Under the pieces are notes generated by a model. That model had not been told where the DNA came from. It did not search any database and saw only the letters and a list, made by a program, of their open reading frames with translations. The position numbers and the translations under genes were made by a program. A stretch of 64,000 nt of DNA from contig NZ_FNAV01000005.1 in the NCBI RefSeq assembly GCF_900102075.1, positions 186,001 through 250,000 on the forward strand, written 5' to 3'. This DNA is from Salipiger thiooxidans (GTDB lineage: Bacteria > Pseudomonadota > Alphaproteobacteria > Rhodobacterales > Rhodobacteraceae). Of the stretch, positions 43,996 through 53,447 are shown piece after piece. How positions within the stretch are numbered: the stretch's first letter is position 1; each line of letters begins with the position of its first letter.

Positions 43996-44559
43996 ATGCG
44001 CAAGCTGATCCTGACCAGCGCCCTTGGCGCCAGCTTTGCCAGCCCCGCGCTGGCTGCGACCGGCCCCTTCTTCTCGCTGCGCAACACCGACTTCGTCGTG
44101 CTGCTCGGCTTCCTGCTCTTCCTGGCGATCCTTGTGTACTTCAAGGTTCCGCCGGTGCTGGGCAAGCTGCTGGACAAGCGTGCCGAAGGCATTCGCGACG
44201 AGCTGGACGAAGCCCGTGCTCTGCGGGAGGAAGCCCAGACGCTTCTGGCCTCCTACGAGCGGAAGCAGAAGGAAGTGGCTGCCCAGGCCGAGCTCATCGT
44301 GGCGAATGCCCGCAAGGAGGCCGAAGCGGCCGCCGTGCAGGCACAGGCTGATCTGAAAGCATCGATCGCGCGCCGTCTGGCCGCGGCCGAGGACCAGATC
44401 GCATCGGCCGAGGCCTCTGCGGTTAAGGAGGTGCGCGACCGCGCAGCCGAGATCGCCGTCGCGGCTGCCCGCACCGTGATCGCGCAGCAGACCAGCGCTG
44501 CCGACAGGGACCGCATGATCGACGAGTCGATCGCCGAGGTCGGTGCCAAGCTGCACTGA
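43996..44559 (+). CDS. atpF: F0F1 ATP synthase subunit b
   Basis: 187 residues. The N-terminus resembles a signal sequence (MRKLILTSALGASFASPALA) and is followed by the membrane helix FVVLLGFLLFLAILVYFKVP and a coiled coil (LLDKRAEGIRDELDEARALREEAQ). Last gene of the F0 operon; the F1 genes are elsewhere, as usual for Alphaproteobacteria. Confidence 0.95.
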   Translation: MRKLILTSALGASFASPALAATGPFFSLRNTDFVVLLGFLLFLAILVYFKVPPVLGKLLDKRAEGIRDELDEARALREEAQTLLASYERKQKEVAAQAELIVANARKEAEAAAVQAQADLKASIARRLAAAEDQIASAEASAVKEVRDRAAEIAVAAARTVIAQQTSAADRDRMIDESIAEVGAKLH

Positions 44560-44582
44560 TCCGGGGGGTCCGACCCAGTCAG

Positions 44583-44613
44583 AAAAGCCCGGCCCCAGCG
44601 GCCGGGCTTTTTC
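44583..44613 (+). terminator. terminator of the F0 ATP synthase operon
   Basis: AAAAGCCCGGCC/GGCCGGGCTTTT (44583-44594 with 44600-44611, loop CCAGC) followed by a T-run, 24 bases after atpF. Confidence 0.92.
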
Positions 44614-44780
44614 GTTTTCCGATCACCGCCGGGGGCCCGGCTGCGTCCCCGGGAACACGCCCCGCACGGATTTCTCGCCGCGACGCATCGGCAAGACTTT
44701 GCTTGTTGCCTACCCCCAGATACGGTAGCGCGAGGGCCACCACAGCGGACATGTGGATTTCAGGGACAAGAGGGTAGCGC

Positions 44781-45590
44781 GTGGCACACATCATCGTGGT
44801 CGGAAACGAGAAGGGCGGTGCGGGCAAGTCCACCGTTTCGATGCATGTCGCGACAGCACTGGCGCGCATGGGGCACCGGGTGGGGGCGCTGGACCTCGAC
44901 CTGCGGCAGAAAACCATGGGGCGCTACTGCGACAACCGCCGCCGCTATCTTGAGGGCGAGGGGCTGGACCTGCCAAGCCCGCGCTACATCGAGCTGCCGC
45001 AGATCGACCAGTCGTCGCTCGGAGAGGGCGAGAACGCCTATGACGTGCGGCTCAGCAAGGCGGTGTCCGAGCTCGAAGCCGATTCCGATTTCATCCTGAT
45101 CGACTGCCCCGGCTCGCACACCCGTCTGAGCCAGGTGGCGCATTCGCTGGCCGACACGCTGATAACCCCGCTCAATGACAGTTTCATCGACTTCGACCTG
45201 CTGGCCCGGATCGACAACGACGGCGAGAAGATCCTCGGGCCGTCGGTCTATTCCGAGATGGTCTGGAACGCCCGGCAGCTGCGGGCGCAGGCAGGTCTGA
45301 AGCCCATCGACTGGATCGTCCTGCGCAACCGGCTCGGGGCGCAGCAGATGATCAACAAGATGAAGATGGAGAAGGCGCTGGAACGGCTCTCCAAGCGCAT
45401 CGGCTTCCGCATCGCGCCCGGCTTCTCAGAGAGAGTGATCTTCCGCGAGCTGTTCCCGAGGGGGCTGACGCTGCTCGACCTGAAGGACGTGGGCGTCAAG
45501 CAGCTCAACATCTCGAACGTGGCGGCCCGGCAGGAGCTGCGCGACCTGTTGACCACGCTGGCGCTGCCAGAGGTGACCATCCGCTTCTGA
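44781..45590 (+). CDS. mipZ: MipZ-type ParA-like ATPase for division-site placement
   Basis: 269 residues. Deviant Walker A at the N-terminus, GNEKGGAGKST (Lys11 signature, Lys16 P-loop), DLDLRQKTMGRY switch-like motif and LIDCPGSHTRLS. In Caulobacter MipZ forms bipolar gradients with ParB and inhibits FtsZ. The sequence lacks ParA DNA-partition neighbours (no parB next to it), fitting MipZ. GTG start 44781; no ATG precedes the first strand. Confidence 0.9.
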   Translation: MAHIIVVGNEKGGAGKSTVSMHVATALARMGHRVGALDLDLRQKTMGRYCDNRRRYLEGEGLDLPSPRYIELPQIDQSSLGEGENAYDVRLSKAVSELEADSDFILIDCPGSHTRLSQVAHSLADTLITPLNDSFIDFDLLARIDNDGEKILGPSVYSEMVWNARQLRAQAGLKPIDWIVLRNRLGAQQMINKMKMEKALERLSKRIGFRIAPGFSERVIFRELFPRGLTLLDLKDVGVKQLNISNVAARQELRDLLTTLALPEVTIRF

Positions 45591-45602
45591 GGCGCCGTGC
45601 GC

Positions 45603-46160
45603 CTAGCGCAGCCGCAGCGCCATTGCGGTGGCCCCAATGCCCGAGCTCAGCAGTTCGGCGCCGAGGAAGATCCCGAGCATGCCACCTGCCATCTGCGGGA
45701 TGGCGAGGATCACGAGGACGCCCAGAACCAGCGAGACCGCGCCCGAGGCGATGATCCAGCCGCGCCCCGGCTGGCCGCGCATCTGCATACCGAGCCACAG
45801 GCGCAGCGCACCGAGCGCAAGAAAGAAGCCCGCCACCATCAGCGTGAGCGACATGATCCCGGCCAGCGGGTTGGCGAGCAGGGCTATGCCGAAGGCAAGG
45901 ATCAGCAGCCCCATCAGCGCCGAGACGGCACGTCCGCGGCTCCGGCCCTCGTCCCGGAAGGCGATCCAGAGCTGCAGCACGCCGCCCAGTGCGAAGATGC
46001 CCGCGGCAATGGCGACGGCGGTGAGCGAGGCCTCGAAAGGCTTCAGGAAGGCCACCACGGCGCCCACGATCAGCAACGCGCCGAGGATGAGCAGCCAGCG
46101 CCAGTCGGGGGCCGAAAAGCCCCTGCGCATGCGCTCCGTGTTCATGTTGTGGTCGGTCAT
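45603..46160 (-). CDS. HdeD-family membrane protein
   Basis: 185 residues with six predicted membrane helices in three pairs and the DUF308/HdeD repeat (PFEASLTAVAIAAGIFALGGVLQLWIAF, then NPLAGIMSLTLMVAGFFLALGALRLWLG). Related to acid-stress membrane proteins. Starts MTDHNMNTERMRRG; convergent with mipZ. Confidence 0.88.
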   Translation of the reverse strand: MTDHNMNTERMRRGFSAPDWRWLLILGALLIVGAVVAFLKPFEASLTAVAIAAGIFALGGVLQLWIAFRDEGRSRGRAVSALMGLLILAFGIALLANPLAGIMSLTLMVAGFFLALGALRLWLGMQMRGQPGRGWIIASGAVSLVLGVLVILAIPQMAGGMLGIFLGAELLSSGIGATAMALRLR

Positions 46161-46335
46161 CTGTCGTCTCCTGCGATTGCCAAGACAACGGCGGGCCGGG
46201 CGGTGGGTTCCGTTGTGGTTGTGGGATGCTGTGTTGCGAATATGTCATAGGCAAGTATTTTTCCGCCTCTGTCGCCCAGTGTTGAGTCAGAGAATTTAAC
46301 CGGTCCTTAACCACGCTGCGGGTAGGCAGGACCCC

Positions 46336-46734
46336 ATGAAACCGCTGTTTCCGTTCGCTTTTGCGCTGCTTCTCGGCTGCAACGCCGCCGGTCCCGGCTT
46401 TCGCGGGATCGAGCCCGTCGGGGCCGAGGTCGAAGGCTCGCGCTTCCTAATCCGGGTGCGCGATGACATGGCCGAAGTGACGCGTATCAACCCAGAGTTT
46501 CCGGCCCGCTTCGGGCCGATCGCGGCCCGCGCACAGAAGGCCGTGTACCTCGAGACGGGCTGCATCCCCGCCTGGGTAAGCGGAGATCCGGCGATGATGG
46601 TGATGGGATTGTCATGCGACGGCCGGGCGGCGCCGAAGCAGCCGGGCGGCAGCGTGCTCTCGTGCGAGATCTACGATGCCTTCGTCACGGAAGGTCTGGG
46701 GGGAACGGCGGCGGTGGAATGCCGCGAGGGGTAG
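46336..46734 (+). CDS. putative small lipoprotein
   Basis: 132 residues. N-terminal signal with lipobox LLLGC (Cys15), then a small beta-rich domain (VEGSRFLIRVRDDMAEVTRIN) and a later cluster of cysteines (ETGCIPAW, LSCDGR, VLSCEIYD, AVECREG) likely to form disulfides in the periplasm. No family recognised. Divergent from hdeD. Confidence 0.7.
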   Translation: MKPLFPFAFALLLGCNAAGPGFRGIEPVGAEVEGSRFLIRVRDDMAEVTRINPEFPARFGPIAARAQKAVYLETGCIPAWVSGDPAMMVMGLSCDGRAAPKQPGGSVLSCEIYDAFVTEGLGGTAAVECREG

Positions 46735-46737
46735 GGG

Positions 46738-47208
46738 TCAGGCTCTGACGGGCTTCTCGACGGGTTTCTCGTAGAACAGACTCGAGGCGCTTTCGGGATA
46801 GCTGCCGAACGCGGCGCGTCGTCGATAGCCCTCTCTCTCGTACAGTGAGACCGCGGCGGCGAGTCGGTCGCCGGTCTCGAGCCGCAGCAGCGGGAAGCCT
46901 TCCTCGCGCGCGGTGCGCTCGAGCCGGTCGAGCAGGCGGCGAGCCACGCCGATGCCCCGCGCCTCGGGCGCCACGAACATCGACTTCACCTCGCCGTAGC
47001 CATCGCGGCGGGCGAGCGCGGCGCAGCCAAGCAGCTCTCCGCACTCCTCGGCGCCGAAGAGCGTGATGCTCTCACAGCAGAGTGCGTCGATGTCGAGGAA
47101 GTGGTTCTCCTCCGGTGGGAAGAGCGCATTCATCAGCGCGTGACTCTCTGTCAGCAGCGCAATCGCGCGCGGGTCACGCGGCGATACCGGGTGGATAGCA
47201 AGCGACAT
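46738..47208 (-). CDS. GNAT-family N-acetyltransferase
   Basis: 156 residues: acetyl-CoA loop EARGIGVARRLLDRLERTA and LRLETGDRLAAAVSLYEREGYRR, resembling the small YafP/putative acetyltransferase group. Unrelated to the five-copy array. Convergent with the lipoprotein gene by 3 bases. Confidence 0.87.
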   Translation of the reverse strand: MSLAIHPVSPRDPRAIALLTESHALMNALFPPEENHFLDIDALCCESITLFGAEECGELLGCAALARRDGYGEVKSMFVAPEARGIGVARRLLDRLERTAREEGFPLLRLETGDRLAAAVSLYEREGYRRRAAFGSYPESASSLFYEKPVEKPVRA

Positions 47209-47397
47209 GGGGCAGCTCCTTGCAAGTCTTCAGATGAAAAGCGTTAACACGACATTGGTCAATACACGGTTTCGTGCCAATTTTCGCAATATCTTGTGGA
47301 CAGTTGGCAAGGAGCCGCGACATGCAGCGCAAAGCGTTTGACTTGTGGGGCGGCGAACCGGCAAGATCGCTGAAAACAGGAATCAGGGCAGTCCATC

Positions 47398-50300
47398 TTG
47401 CACTTCTCGCGCCTAAGGCTGACGGGCTTCAAGAGCTTTGTCGATCCGACGGATCTCGTCATCGCGGACGGCCTCACCGGGGTCGTCGGCCCCAACGGCT
47501 GTGGCAAGTCGAACCTTCTCGAGGCGCTGCGCTGGGTGATGGGTGAGACCCGCGCCAAGGCCATGCGCGGCGCGGGCATGGAGGACGTGATCTTCGCCGG
47601 CGCCTCGACCCGGCCTGCCCGCAATTTCGCCGAGGTCTGCCTGACCATCGACAACTCCGACCGGGTGGCGCCCGCCGGGTTCAACGACAGCGACCAGATC
47701 GAGATTGTCCGCCGCATCACCCGCGACGTGGGCTCGGCCTACAAGGCCAACAGCAAGGACGTGCGCGCCCGCGACGTGCAGATGCTCTTCGCCGATGCTT
47801 CGACCGGCGCCCATTCGCCGGCGCTGGTGCGGCAGGGCCAGATCTCCGAGCTGATCAACGCCAAGCCCAAGAACCGCCGCCGCATTCTGGAAGAAGCCGC
47901 CGGCATCTCGGGGCTCTACCAGCGCCGCCACGAGGCCGAGCTGAAGCTCAACAGCACCGAGGCCAACCTGCTGCGCGTCGACGACGTCATCGAGCAACTC
48001 GCGACGCAGCTCGCCCAGCTTGAACGGCAGGCCCGGCAGGCGGCCCGTTACCGCGCCATCGGCACCGACCTGCGCCGCTCCGAGGGCATGCTGCTCTACC
48101 GGCGCTGGAAGGAGGCCGACGAGGCCCGGCTGGCGGCGGAGCAGGCCTACCGAGAGATGGTGACCCTGGCTTCGCAGGCCGAGGGCGCAGCACGTGCGGC
48201 GGCGAAGATCCGCGGCGAACGCGAAGAGGCGCTGCCGCCGCTGCGCGAGGAAGAGGCCATCGCCGCCGCGATCCTGCAGCGCATGTCGGTGCAACGCGAC
48301 GCGCTCGCCGACCAGGAGAAGGCCGCGGCCGACAGCATCGCCGCGCTGACCCGCCGCATCGAGCAGATGTCGCGCGACATGGAGCGCGAGGCGGGGCTCA
48401 ACCGTGACGCTGGCGAGACCATCGAGCGGCTCGAGTGGGAAGAGCGCGAGCTCGCCCGCGCCGGCGAAGGCCACGAGGACCGCGTGGCCGAGGCCGCCGA
48501 GTCTGCGGGCGACGCTGCGGCGATCCTGCACGAGCGCGAGGCGGACCTGTCGCAGCAGACCGAGGACGTGGCGCGGCTCGCCGCCCGCCACCAGTCCGCC
48601 CACCGTTTCCTTGCTGACGCCCGCAAGACGCTGGAACGGCACGAGGGGGCCGCCGGCGGCGCCCGCGAGGCGCTGAGCTCTGCCAGGGAGACGCTGGAAG
48701 AGGCCTCCGAGACCGTCTCCGAGGCCCGAGCGCGCGCCGAAGAGGCCGAGGCCATGGCCGAGCGCGCCGAGGCGCTTCTGAACGACGCCGACGAGGCCCG
48801 CGCCGAGGCCCAGTCGCGCGAGGCCGAGGCCCGCGCCGGCCGCTCCGAGGCCGAGGGCGAGTTCAACGCGCTGCGCGCCGAGGTGACGGCGCTCTCGCGG
48901 CTCTTGGAACGCGACACCGCCGAGGGCGGCCAGATCCTCGACCGGCTGCAGGTCGAGCAGGGCTTCGAGAAGGCGCTCGGAGCGGCGCTCGCCGACGACC
49001 TGCGCGCGCCCGAGGTCGAGGCCGACGGCCCCACCGGCTGGACTGTGCTGCCCGAGTACGACGCCACCCAGCCGTTGCCGCAGGGCGTGACCGCGCTCAC
49101 CCACCACGTCTCGGTTCCCGAGGTGCTGGTGCGCCGCATGGGCCATATCGGCCTTGTGACCGCCGAGGACGGCGCGCGGCTGCAGCCGCTGCTGAAGCCC
49201 GGCCAGCGGCTTGTGAGCGTCGAGGGCGACCTCTGGCGCTGGGACGGCTACCGCGCCTGGGCCGAGGATGCGCCCTCCGCCGCGGCGCTGCGGCTCGAAC
49301 AGCTCAACCGGCTCGAGGCGCTGAAGCAGGAGATGGCCGAGGTCGGTGCGCGGGTCGACGGCATGCGCGCCGCGCACGAGGCGCTGGTGTCGCGGCTCGC
49401 CGATCTCACGCAGGCGGACAAGGCGGCGCGCGAGGCGCGGCGCGAGGCCGACCAGCAGCTCAACGACGCCACCCGCGCGATGAACCGCGCCGAGGCCGAC
49501 CGCAACATGGCCGAGGGCAAGCTCGAAAACCTGTCGATGACGCTGAAGCGCCACGAGGACGAGGCCACCGCCGCCCGCCAGCAGCTGCTCGAGGCCGAGC
49601 GCGCCGTGGCCGAGCTGGGCGATCTCGAAAGCGCCCGCGCGCAGGTCGAGGACATCAAGATGACCGTCGAGGCGGCGCGCATGACCATGATGACCCGCCG
49701 CTCCGCCCATGACGAGCTGCGCCGCGAGGGCGACGCCCGCAAGGGCCGCGCCCAGCAGGTGACCAAGGATCTCTCCGGCTGGCGCCACCGGCTCGAGACC
49801 GCCGAGAAGCGCAGCGCCGAGCTCGACGAGCGCCGGACCGCGGCCGAGGCGGAGCTGCGCGAGGCGTCTTCGGCCCCGGCGGAGCTGGCGGCAAAGCGCG
49901 ACGAACTGGGGCAGGCCATCGAGCTTGCCGAGGCGCGCAAGGACGCCGCCTCCGAGGCGCTCGACCGGGCCGACACCGCGCTGCGCGAGGCGATCCTCGC
50001 CGAACGCGACGCCGAGCGCGCGGCCTCCGAGGCCCGCGAATCCCGCGCCCGCTCCGAGGCCCGCGTCGAGGCCGCCCGCGAGACCGTGGACTACGCCGCG
50101 GAGCGCATCGAGGAAGAGCAGGAGACCACACCCGCCAAGCTTCTGGCACGGCTCGACATGTCGACCGACGACATGCCGCCCTCGGAGCAGATCGAGGCCG
50201 AGGTGAACCGGCTGAAGCGCCAGCGCGACGCGCTCGGGGCGGTGAACCTGCGGGCCGAGGAAGACGCCCGCGAGGTGCAGGAAGAGCACGACCAGCTGCT

Positions 50301-50853
50301 CTCCGAGAAGCTGGATCTCGAGGAGGCGATCAAGACGCTGCGCTCGGGCATCGCCTCGCTGAACCGCGAGGGGCGCGAGCGCCTGCTGACCGCCTTCGAG
50401 CAGGTGAACAGCAACTTCTCGATGCTCTTCACCCACCTCTTCAACGGCGGCGAGGCCAACCTCGTGATGGTCGAAAGCGACGACCCGCTCGAGGCCGGGC
50501 TCGAGATCATGTGCCAGCCGCCGGGCAAGAAGCTCTCGACGCTGTCGCTGCTCTCGGGCGGCGAGCAGACGCTGACGGCGCTGGCGCTGATCTTCGCGGT
50601 GTTCCTCGCCAACCCCGCGCCGATCTGCGTCCTCGACGAGGTCGACGCACCGCTCGACGATGCCAACGTCACCCGCTTCTGCGACCTGCTCGACGAGATG
50701 TGCCGCCGCACCGAGACCCGATTCCTGATCATCACCCACCACGCGGTGACCATGGCCCGCATGGACCGCCTTTTCGGCGTCACCATGCAGGAACAGGGCG
50801 TGTCGCAGCTGGTGTCGGTTGACCTCAAGAAGGCCGAACGCATGGTGGCCTGA
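47398..50853 (+). CDS. smc: chromosome segregation ATPase SMC
   Basis: 1151 residues. N-terminal Walker A GPNGCGKSN (31-39) after FKSFVDPTDLVI; two long Ala/Glu/Arg coiled-coil arms; a hinge around residues 500-620 (LERDTAEGGQILDRLQVEQGF to WRWDGYRAWAEDAPSA); C-terminal signature LSGGEQTLTALAL and Walker B PICVLDEVDAPLDDAN. Condenses and aligns the chromosome arms. The start is a TTG; no ATG precedes the first strand and the gene upstream is on the other strand. Confidence 0.96.
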   Translation: MHFSRLRLTGFKSFVDPTDLVIADGLTGVVGPNGCGKSNLLEALRWVMGETRAKAMRGAGMEDVIFAGASTRPARNFAEVCLTIDNSDRVAPAGFNDSDQIEIVRRITRDVGSAYKANSKDVRARDVQMLFADASTGAHSPALVRQGQISELINAKPKNRRRILEEAAGISGLYQRRHEAELKLNSTEANLLRVDDVIEQLATQLAQLERQARQAARYRAIGTDLRRSEGMLLYRRWKEADEARLAAEQAYREMVTLASQAEGAARAAAKIRGEREEALPPLREEEAIAAAILQRMSVQRDALADQEKAAADSIAALTRRIEQMSRDMEREAGLNRDAGETIERLEWEERELARAGEGHEDRVAEAAESAGDAAAILHEREADLSQQTEDVARLAARHQSAHRFLADARKTLERHEGAAGGAREALSSARETLEEASETVSEARARAEEAEAMAERAEALLNDADEARAEAQSREAEARAGRSEAEGEFNALRAEVTALSRLLERDTAEGGQILDRLQVEQGFEKALGAALADDLRAPEVEADGPTGWTVLPEYDATQPLPQGVTALTHHVSVPEVLVRRMGHIGLVTAEDGARLQPLLKPGQRLVSVEGDLWRWDGYRAWAEDAPSAAALRLEQLNRLEALKQEMAEVGARVDGMRAAHEALVSRLADLTQADKAAREARREADQQLNDATRAMNRAEADRNMAEGKLENLSMTLKRHEDEATAARQQLLEAERAVAELGDLESARAQVEDIKMTVEAARMTMMTRRSAHDELRREGDARKGRAQQVTKDLSGWRHRLETAEKRSAELDERRTAAEAELREASSAPAELAAKRDELGQAIELAEARKDAASEALDRADTALREAILAERDAERAASEARESRARSEARVEAARETVDYAAERIEEEQETTPAKLLARLDMSTDDMPPSEQIEAEVNRLKRQRDALGAVNLRAEEDAREVQEEHDQLLSEKLDLEEAIKTLRSGIASLNREGRERLLTAFEQVNSNFSMLFTHLFNGGEANLVMVESDDPLEAGLEIMCQPPGKKLSTLSLLSGGEQTLTALALIFAVFLANPAPICVLDEVDAPLDDANVTRFCDLLDEMCRRTETRFLIITHHAVTMARMDRLFGVTMQEQGVSQLVSVDLKKAERMVA

Positions 50854-51026
50854 CCTCCGAGATCCCCAGCCGAGCCCGCAAAGCTCACCGCCCGCGCCAC
50901 CAGACAGGAATACCTCACCTCGCGGCGCGTGTGACCCGAACCAGCCGCGGCCGAGCGCATGGTGGACCGCCGCCACAGGACCCCCTTCCACATCGGCAAA
51001 CCTTGAGTAAAGGGCGCTACGCCCTT
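50854..51026 (+). other. 3' flank of smc with a hairpin
   Basis: No gene seen between smc and the repeat element that follows; together they make a 355-base gap. A perfect 7-bp stem AAGGGCG/CGCCCTT with loop CTA (51010-51016, 51020-51026) may end the smc transcript, though it leads into CCTTCATCTT rather than a pure T-run. Confidence 0.5.
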
Positions 51027-51090
51027 CCTTCATCTTGCCGGATAAACTCCGGGGGAGTCCGCGTCAGCGGACGGGGGCAGCGCCCCCTCC
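51027..51090 (-). repeat. dispersed palindromic repeat, copy A
   Basis: Contains, read on the minus strand, GGAGGGGGCGC, the stems GGGGGC/GCCCCC and GTCCGC/GCGGAC (loop TGAC), a CTCCCCCGG spacer, and ends with a GGAGTTTATCCGGCAAG-type motif (51027-51050). The first part recurs at 54518 and the last part at 59634, so it is a multi-copy intergenic element. Confidence 0.75.
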
Positions 51091-51208
51091 ACCCTCGGGC
51101 CTCGCGATACGGCCATACGACATCTCGCCCCAAATCCCCACCACAACGCCCCACACCCGGCAAACAGCCATCGCAAGGCGGGCAGCCCCCTGACCCGGAT
51201 CCCACCGA

Positions 51209-52498
51209 TTACCCCTCGGAAACTCTGTGTCGCCGCCGCACGCTGGCCGGGCGGCCGGGAAGAGTAAGCCGCGCGTCGTTTCGGGCCTGCTGCGAGACCA
51301 GCTTGCCCTTCGAGATCACGCAGAGCCGGTCTGGGCGCAGCCTCAACGCCTCGATGGCGCTGCCGGCGTCGAGCACCACCAGCGAGGCCGCTTTGCCGAC
51401 CGCCAGCCCGTAGTCGTCGAGGTGCATGATCTTCGCGTTCTCCTCCGTCACCATGGTGAAGCAGCGCTGCATCTCGGCCGGAGACGTCATCTGCGCCACG
51501 TGCAGCCCCATGAAGGCCACGTCGAGCATGTCGGCGGTCCCGAGCGCGTACCACGGGTCGCGCACGCAATCCTGTCCCCAGCCCACGGTGATGCCGCAGC
51601 TCTGCATCTCCTTGACCCGGGTCAGCCCGCGGCGCTTGGGGTAGGTGTCGTGGCGCCCCTGCAGGGTGATGTTGATGAGCGGGTTGGGGATGGCGGCGAT
51701 CCCGGCCTCTGCGATCAGCGGCAGCAGCTTCGAGACGTAGTAATTGTCCATCGAATGCATCGAGGTCAGGTGCGAGCCCGCGACGCGTCCCTGCAGGCCG
51801 AGGCGGGTGGTCTCGGAGGCCAGCGCCTCGATGTGGCGCGACATCGGGTCGTCGGTCTCGTCGCAATGCAGGTCGACGAGCAGGCCGCGCCCGGCGGCGA
51901 TCTCGCAGAGCTCGCGGACCGAGGCGGCGCCATCGGCCATGGTGCGCTCGAAATGCGGAATGCCGCCCACCACGTCCACGCCCATGTCGAGCGCCCGGAT
52001 CGTGTTCGCCCGTGCCGTCGGGTCGCGGTAGAACCCGTCCTGCGGGAAGGCCACGAGCTGCAGGTCGAGGTAGGGCTTCACCACCTCGCGCACGTGCAGC
52101 AGCGCCTCGACGCCCTTCAGCGTGTCGTCGCAGGTGTCGACGTGGCTGCGCACCGCGAGAAGGCCCATGCTCACCGCCCAGTCGCAATAGGCCAGTGCGC
52201 GGTCGACCATCTCATCGACGGTGGCGACCTGCTTCAGCTCGCCCCAGAGTGCGATCCCCTCGAGCAGGGTGCCGGACGCGTTGATCCGGGGTGTGCCGTA
52301 GCTCAGCGTCGCGTCCATGTGGAAATGCGGATCGACGAAGGGCGGCGACACGAGGTCTCCGGTGGCGTCGATCACGGTGCCGGCCTCGGCGCCGCTGAGG
52401 TCTCCGAGGGCGGCGATGCGGTCGCCCGCGATGCCGATGTCCTTGACGGTGCCGTCGGGCAGGGTGCCACCGGTGACGAGGATGTCGAAGCTGGCCAT
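51209..52498 (-). CDS. cytosine-deaminase family, predicted 5-methylcytosine deaminase
   Basis: 429 residues closely matching E. coli CodA along its length: PPFVDPHFHMD (metal His58, His60), SHVDTCD, HCDETDD (His211, Glu214), GRHDTYPKRRGLTRVKEM. At the catalytic loop CodA has GHDDVFDPWY; here it is GQDCVRDPWY, keeping the metal-binding Asp (Asp310, CodA Asp313) but replacing CodA Asp314 with Cys311. Loss of Asp314 is the feature used to find bacterial 5-methylcytosine deaminases, including one from Rhodobacter sphaeroides. It follows a nucleoside ABC importer by 1 base, so it likely deaminates an imported or salvaged cytosine-type base. Confidence 0.88.
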   Translation of the reverse strand: MASFDILVTGGTLPDGTVKDIGIAGDRIAALGDLSGAEAGTVIDATGDLVSPPFVDPHFHMDATLSYGTPRINASGTLLEGIALWGELKQVATVDEMVDRALAYCDWAVSMGLLAVRSHVDTCDDTLKGVEALLHVREVVKPYLDLQLVAFPQDGFYRDPTARANTIRALDMGVDVVGGIPHFERTMADGAASVRELCEIAAGRGLLVDLHCDETDDPMSRHIEALASETTRLGLQGRVAGSHLTSMHSMDNYYVSKLLPLIAEAGIAAIPNPLINITLQGRHDTYPKRRGLTRVKEMQSCGITVGWGQDCVRDPWYALGTADMLDVAFMGLHVAQMTSPAEMQRCFTMVTEENAKIMHLDDYGLAVGKAASLVVLDAGSAIEALRLRPDRLCVISKGKLVSQQARNDARLTLPGRPASVRRRHRVSEG

Positions 52499-52499
52499 G

Positions 52500-53447
52500 T
52501 CAGCGTTCTCCGCGGTTGAAGGGGGTCATGAGCGCGGCGGGGACCTCGGCGCGGCGCGACATGAGCACCAGCGCGAGGATCGAGAGCAGGTAGGGGATCA
52601 TCAGGAACACCTGGTAGGGCACGATCTGCCCCATGCCGGTCTGCTGCAGCCGCACCTGCAGCGCGTCGAAGCCGGCGAAGAGCAGCGCGCCCAGGAGTGC
52701 CTTTCCGGGTTTCCACGCGCCGAAGACCACGAGTGCGATGCAGATCCAGCCGCGGCCGTTCACCATCTCGAAGAAGAAGCTCGAGAAGGCGGACATGGTG
52801 AGGAACGCCCCGCCCACAGCCATGAGGCCCGAGCCCACGATGACGGCGCCCATGCGGATGGCGCCCACCGACAGGCCCTGCGCCTCGACCGCGTGCGGGT
52901 TCTCGCCTGCTGCGCGCAGGGCGAGCCCGAGCGGCGTGCGGAAGAGCACGAAGGTCACCACCGCGACGCAGGCAAAGGCCGCCCAGGTGAGCGCGGTCTG
53001 CGAGAACAGCGCCTGGCCGATCCACGGCAGGTCCGACAGTCCGGGGATGTCGAGCGGCTGGAACGGCGCGATCCGCGGCGGGTTGGTGACCTCGGGCAGG
53101 GCGAGCCGGTAGGCGTAGTAGGCCGAGGAGGTGGCGAGCATGGTGATCCCCAGCCCCACCACGTGCTGCGACAGGCCGAAGGGCACGGTGAGCAGCCCGT
53201 GCAGCGCGCCGAAGGCCATGCCGGCCAGCATGGCGACGGCGACGCCGGTCCAGAGGCCTCCGCCCGCGTAGACGGTCATCCAGCCGGCGAAGGCGCCGAT
53301 CACCATGATGCCCTCGATGCCGAGGTTGAGCACGCCGGCGCGCTCGCAGATCAGCTCTCCCATGGTGGCGAAGATCAGCGGCGATGCGATGCGCAGCACC
53401 GCGGCCCAGAAGCTGGCGGAGATCAGGATATCGAGGATCTCGGTCAT
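52500..53447 (-). CDS. nucleoside ABC transporter permease (second)
   Basis: 315 residues, about 8-9 helices, BPD_transp_2 family (YufQ/NupQ group): ERAGVLNLGIEGIMVIGAF and LRAAGENPHAVEAQGLSV are diagnostic of purine/nucleoside importers with BmpA-type receptors. Start ATG overlaps the preceding permease stop (ATGA); one base before codA-like gene. Confidence 0.92.
   Translation of the reverse strand: MTEILDILISASFWAAVLRIASPLIFATMGELICERAGVLNLGIEGIMVIGAFAGWMTVYAGGGLWTGVAVAMLAGMAFGALHGLLTVPFGLSQHVVGLGITMLATSSAYYAYRLALPEVTNPPRIAPFQPLDIPGLSDLPWIGQALFSQTALTWAAFACVAVVTFVLFRTPLGLALRAAGENPHAVEAQGLSVGAIRMGAVIVGSGLMAVGGAFLTMSAFSSFFFEMVNGRGWICIALVVFGAWKPGKALLGALLFAGFDALQVRLQQTGMGQIVPYQVFLMIPYLLSILALVLMSRRAEVPAALMTPFNRGER

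Noticed and set aside
50830-50970. Near-repeat of the smc 3' end (GGCCGA-x-CGCATGGTGG) 120 bases downstream
   Set aside because: Only about 16 bases match, with one mismatch and no extended duplication; too short to claim a duplicated gene end.
47413-51033. 1206-codon open frame antisense to smc
   Set aside because: GC-rich coding sequence with strong third-position bias leaves long antisense frames open; this one has low-complexity composition, no family sequence, and mirrors smc exactly.
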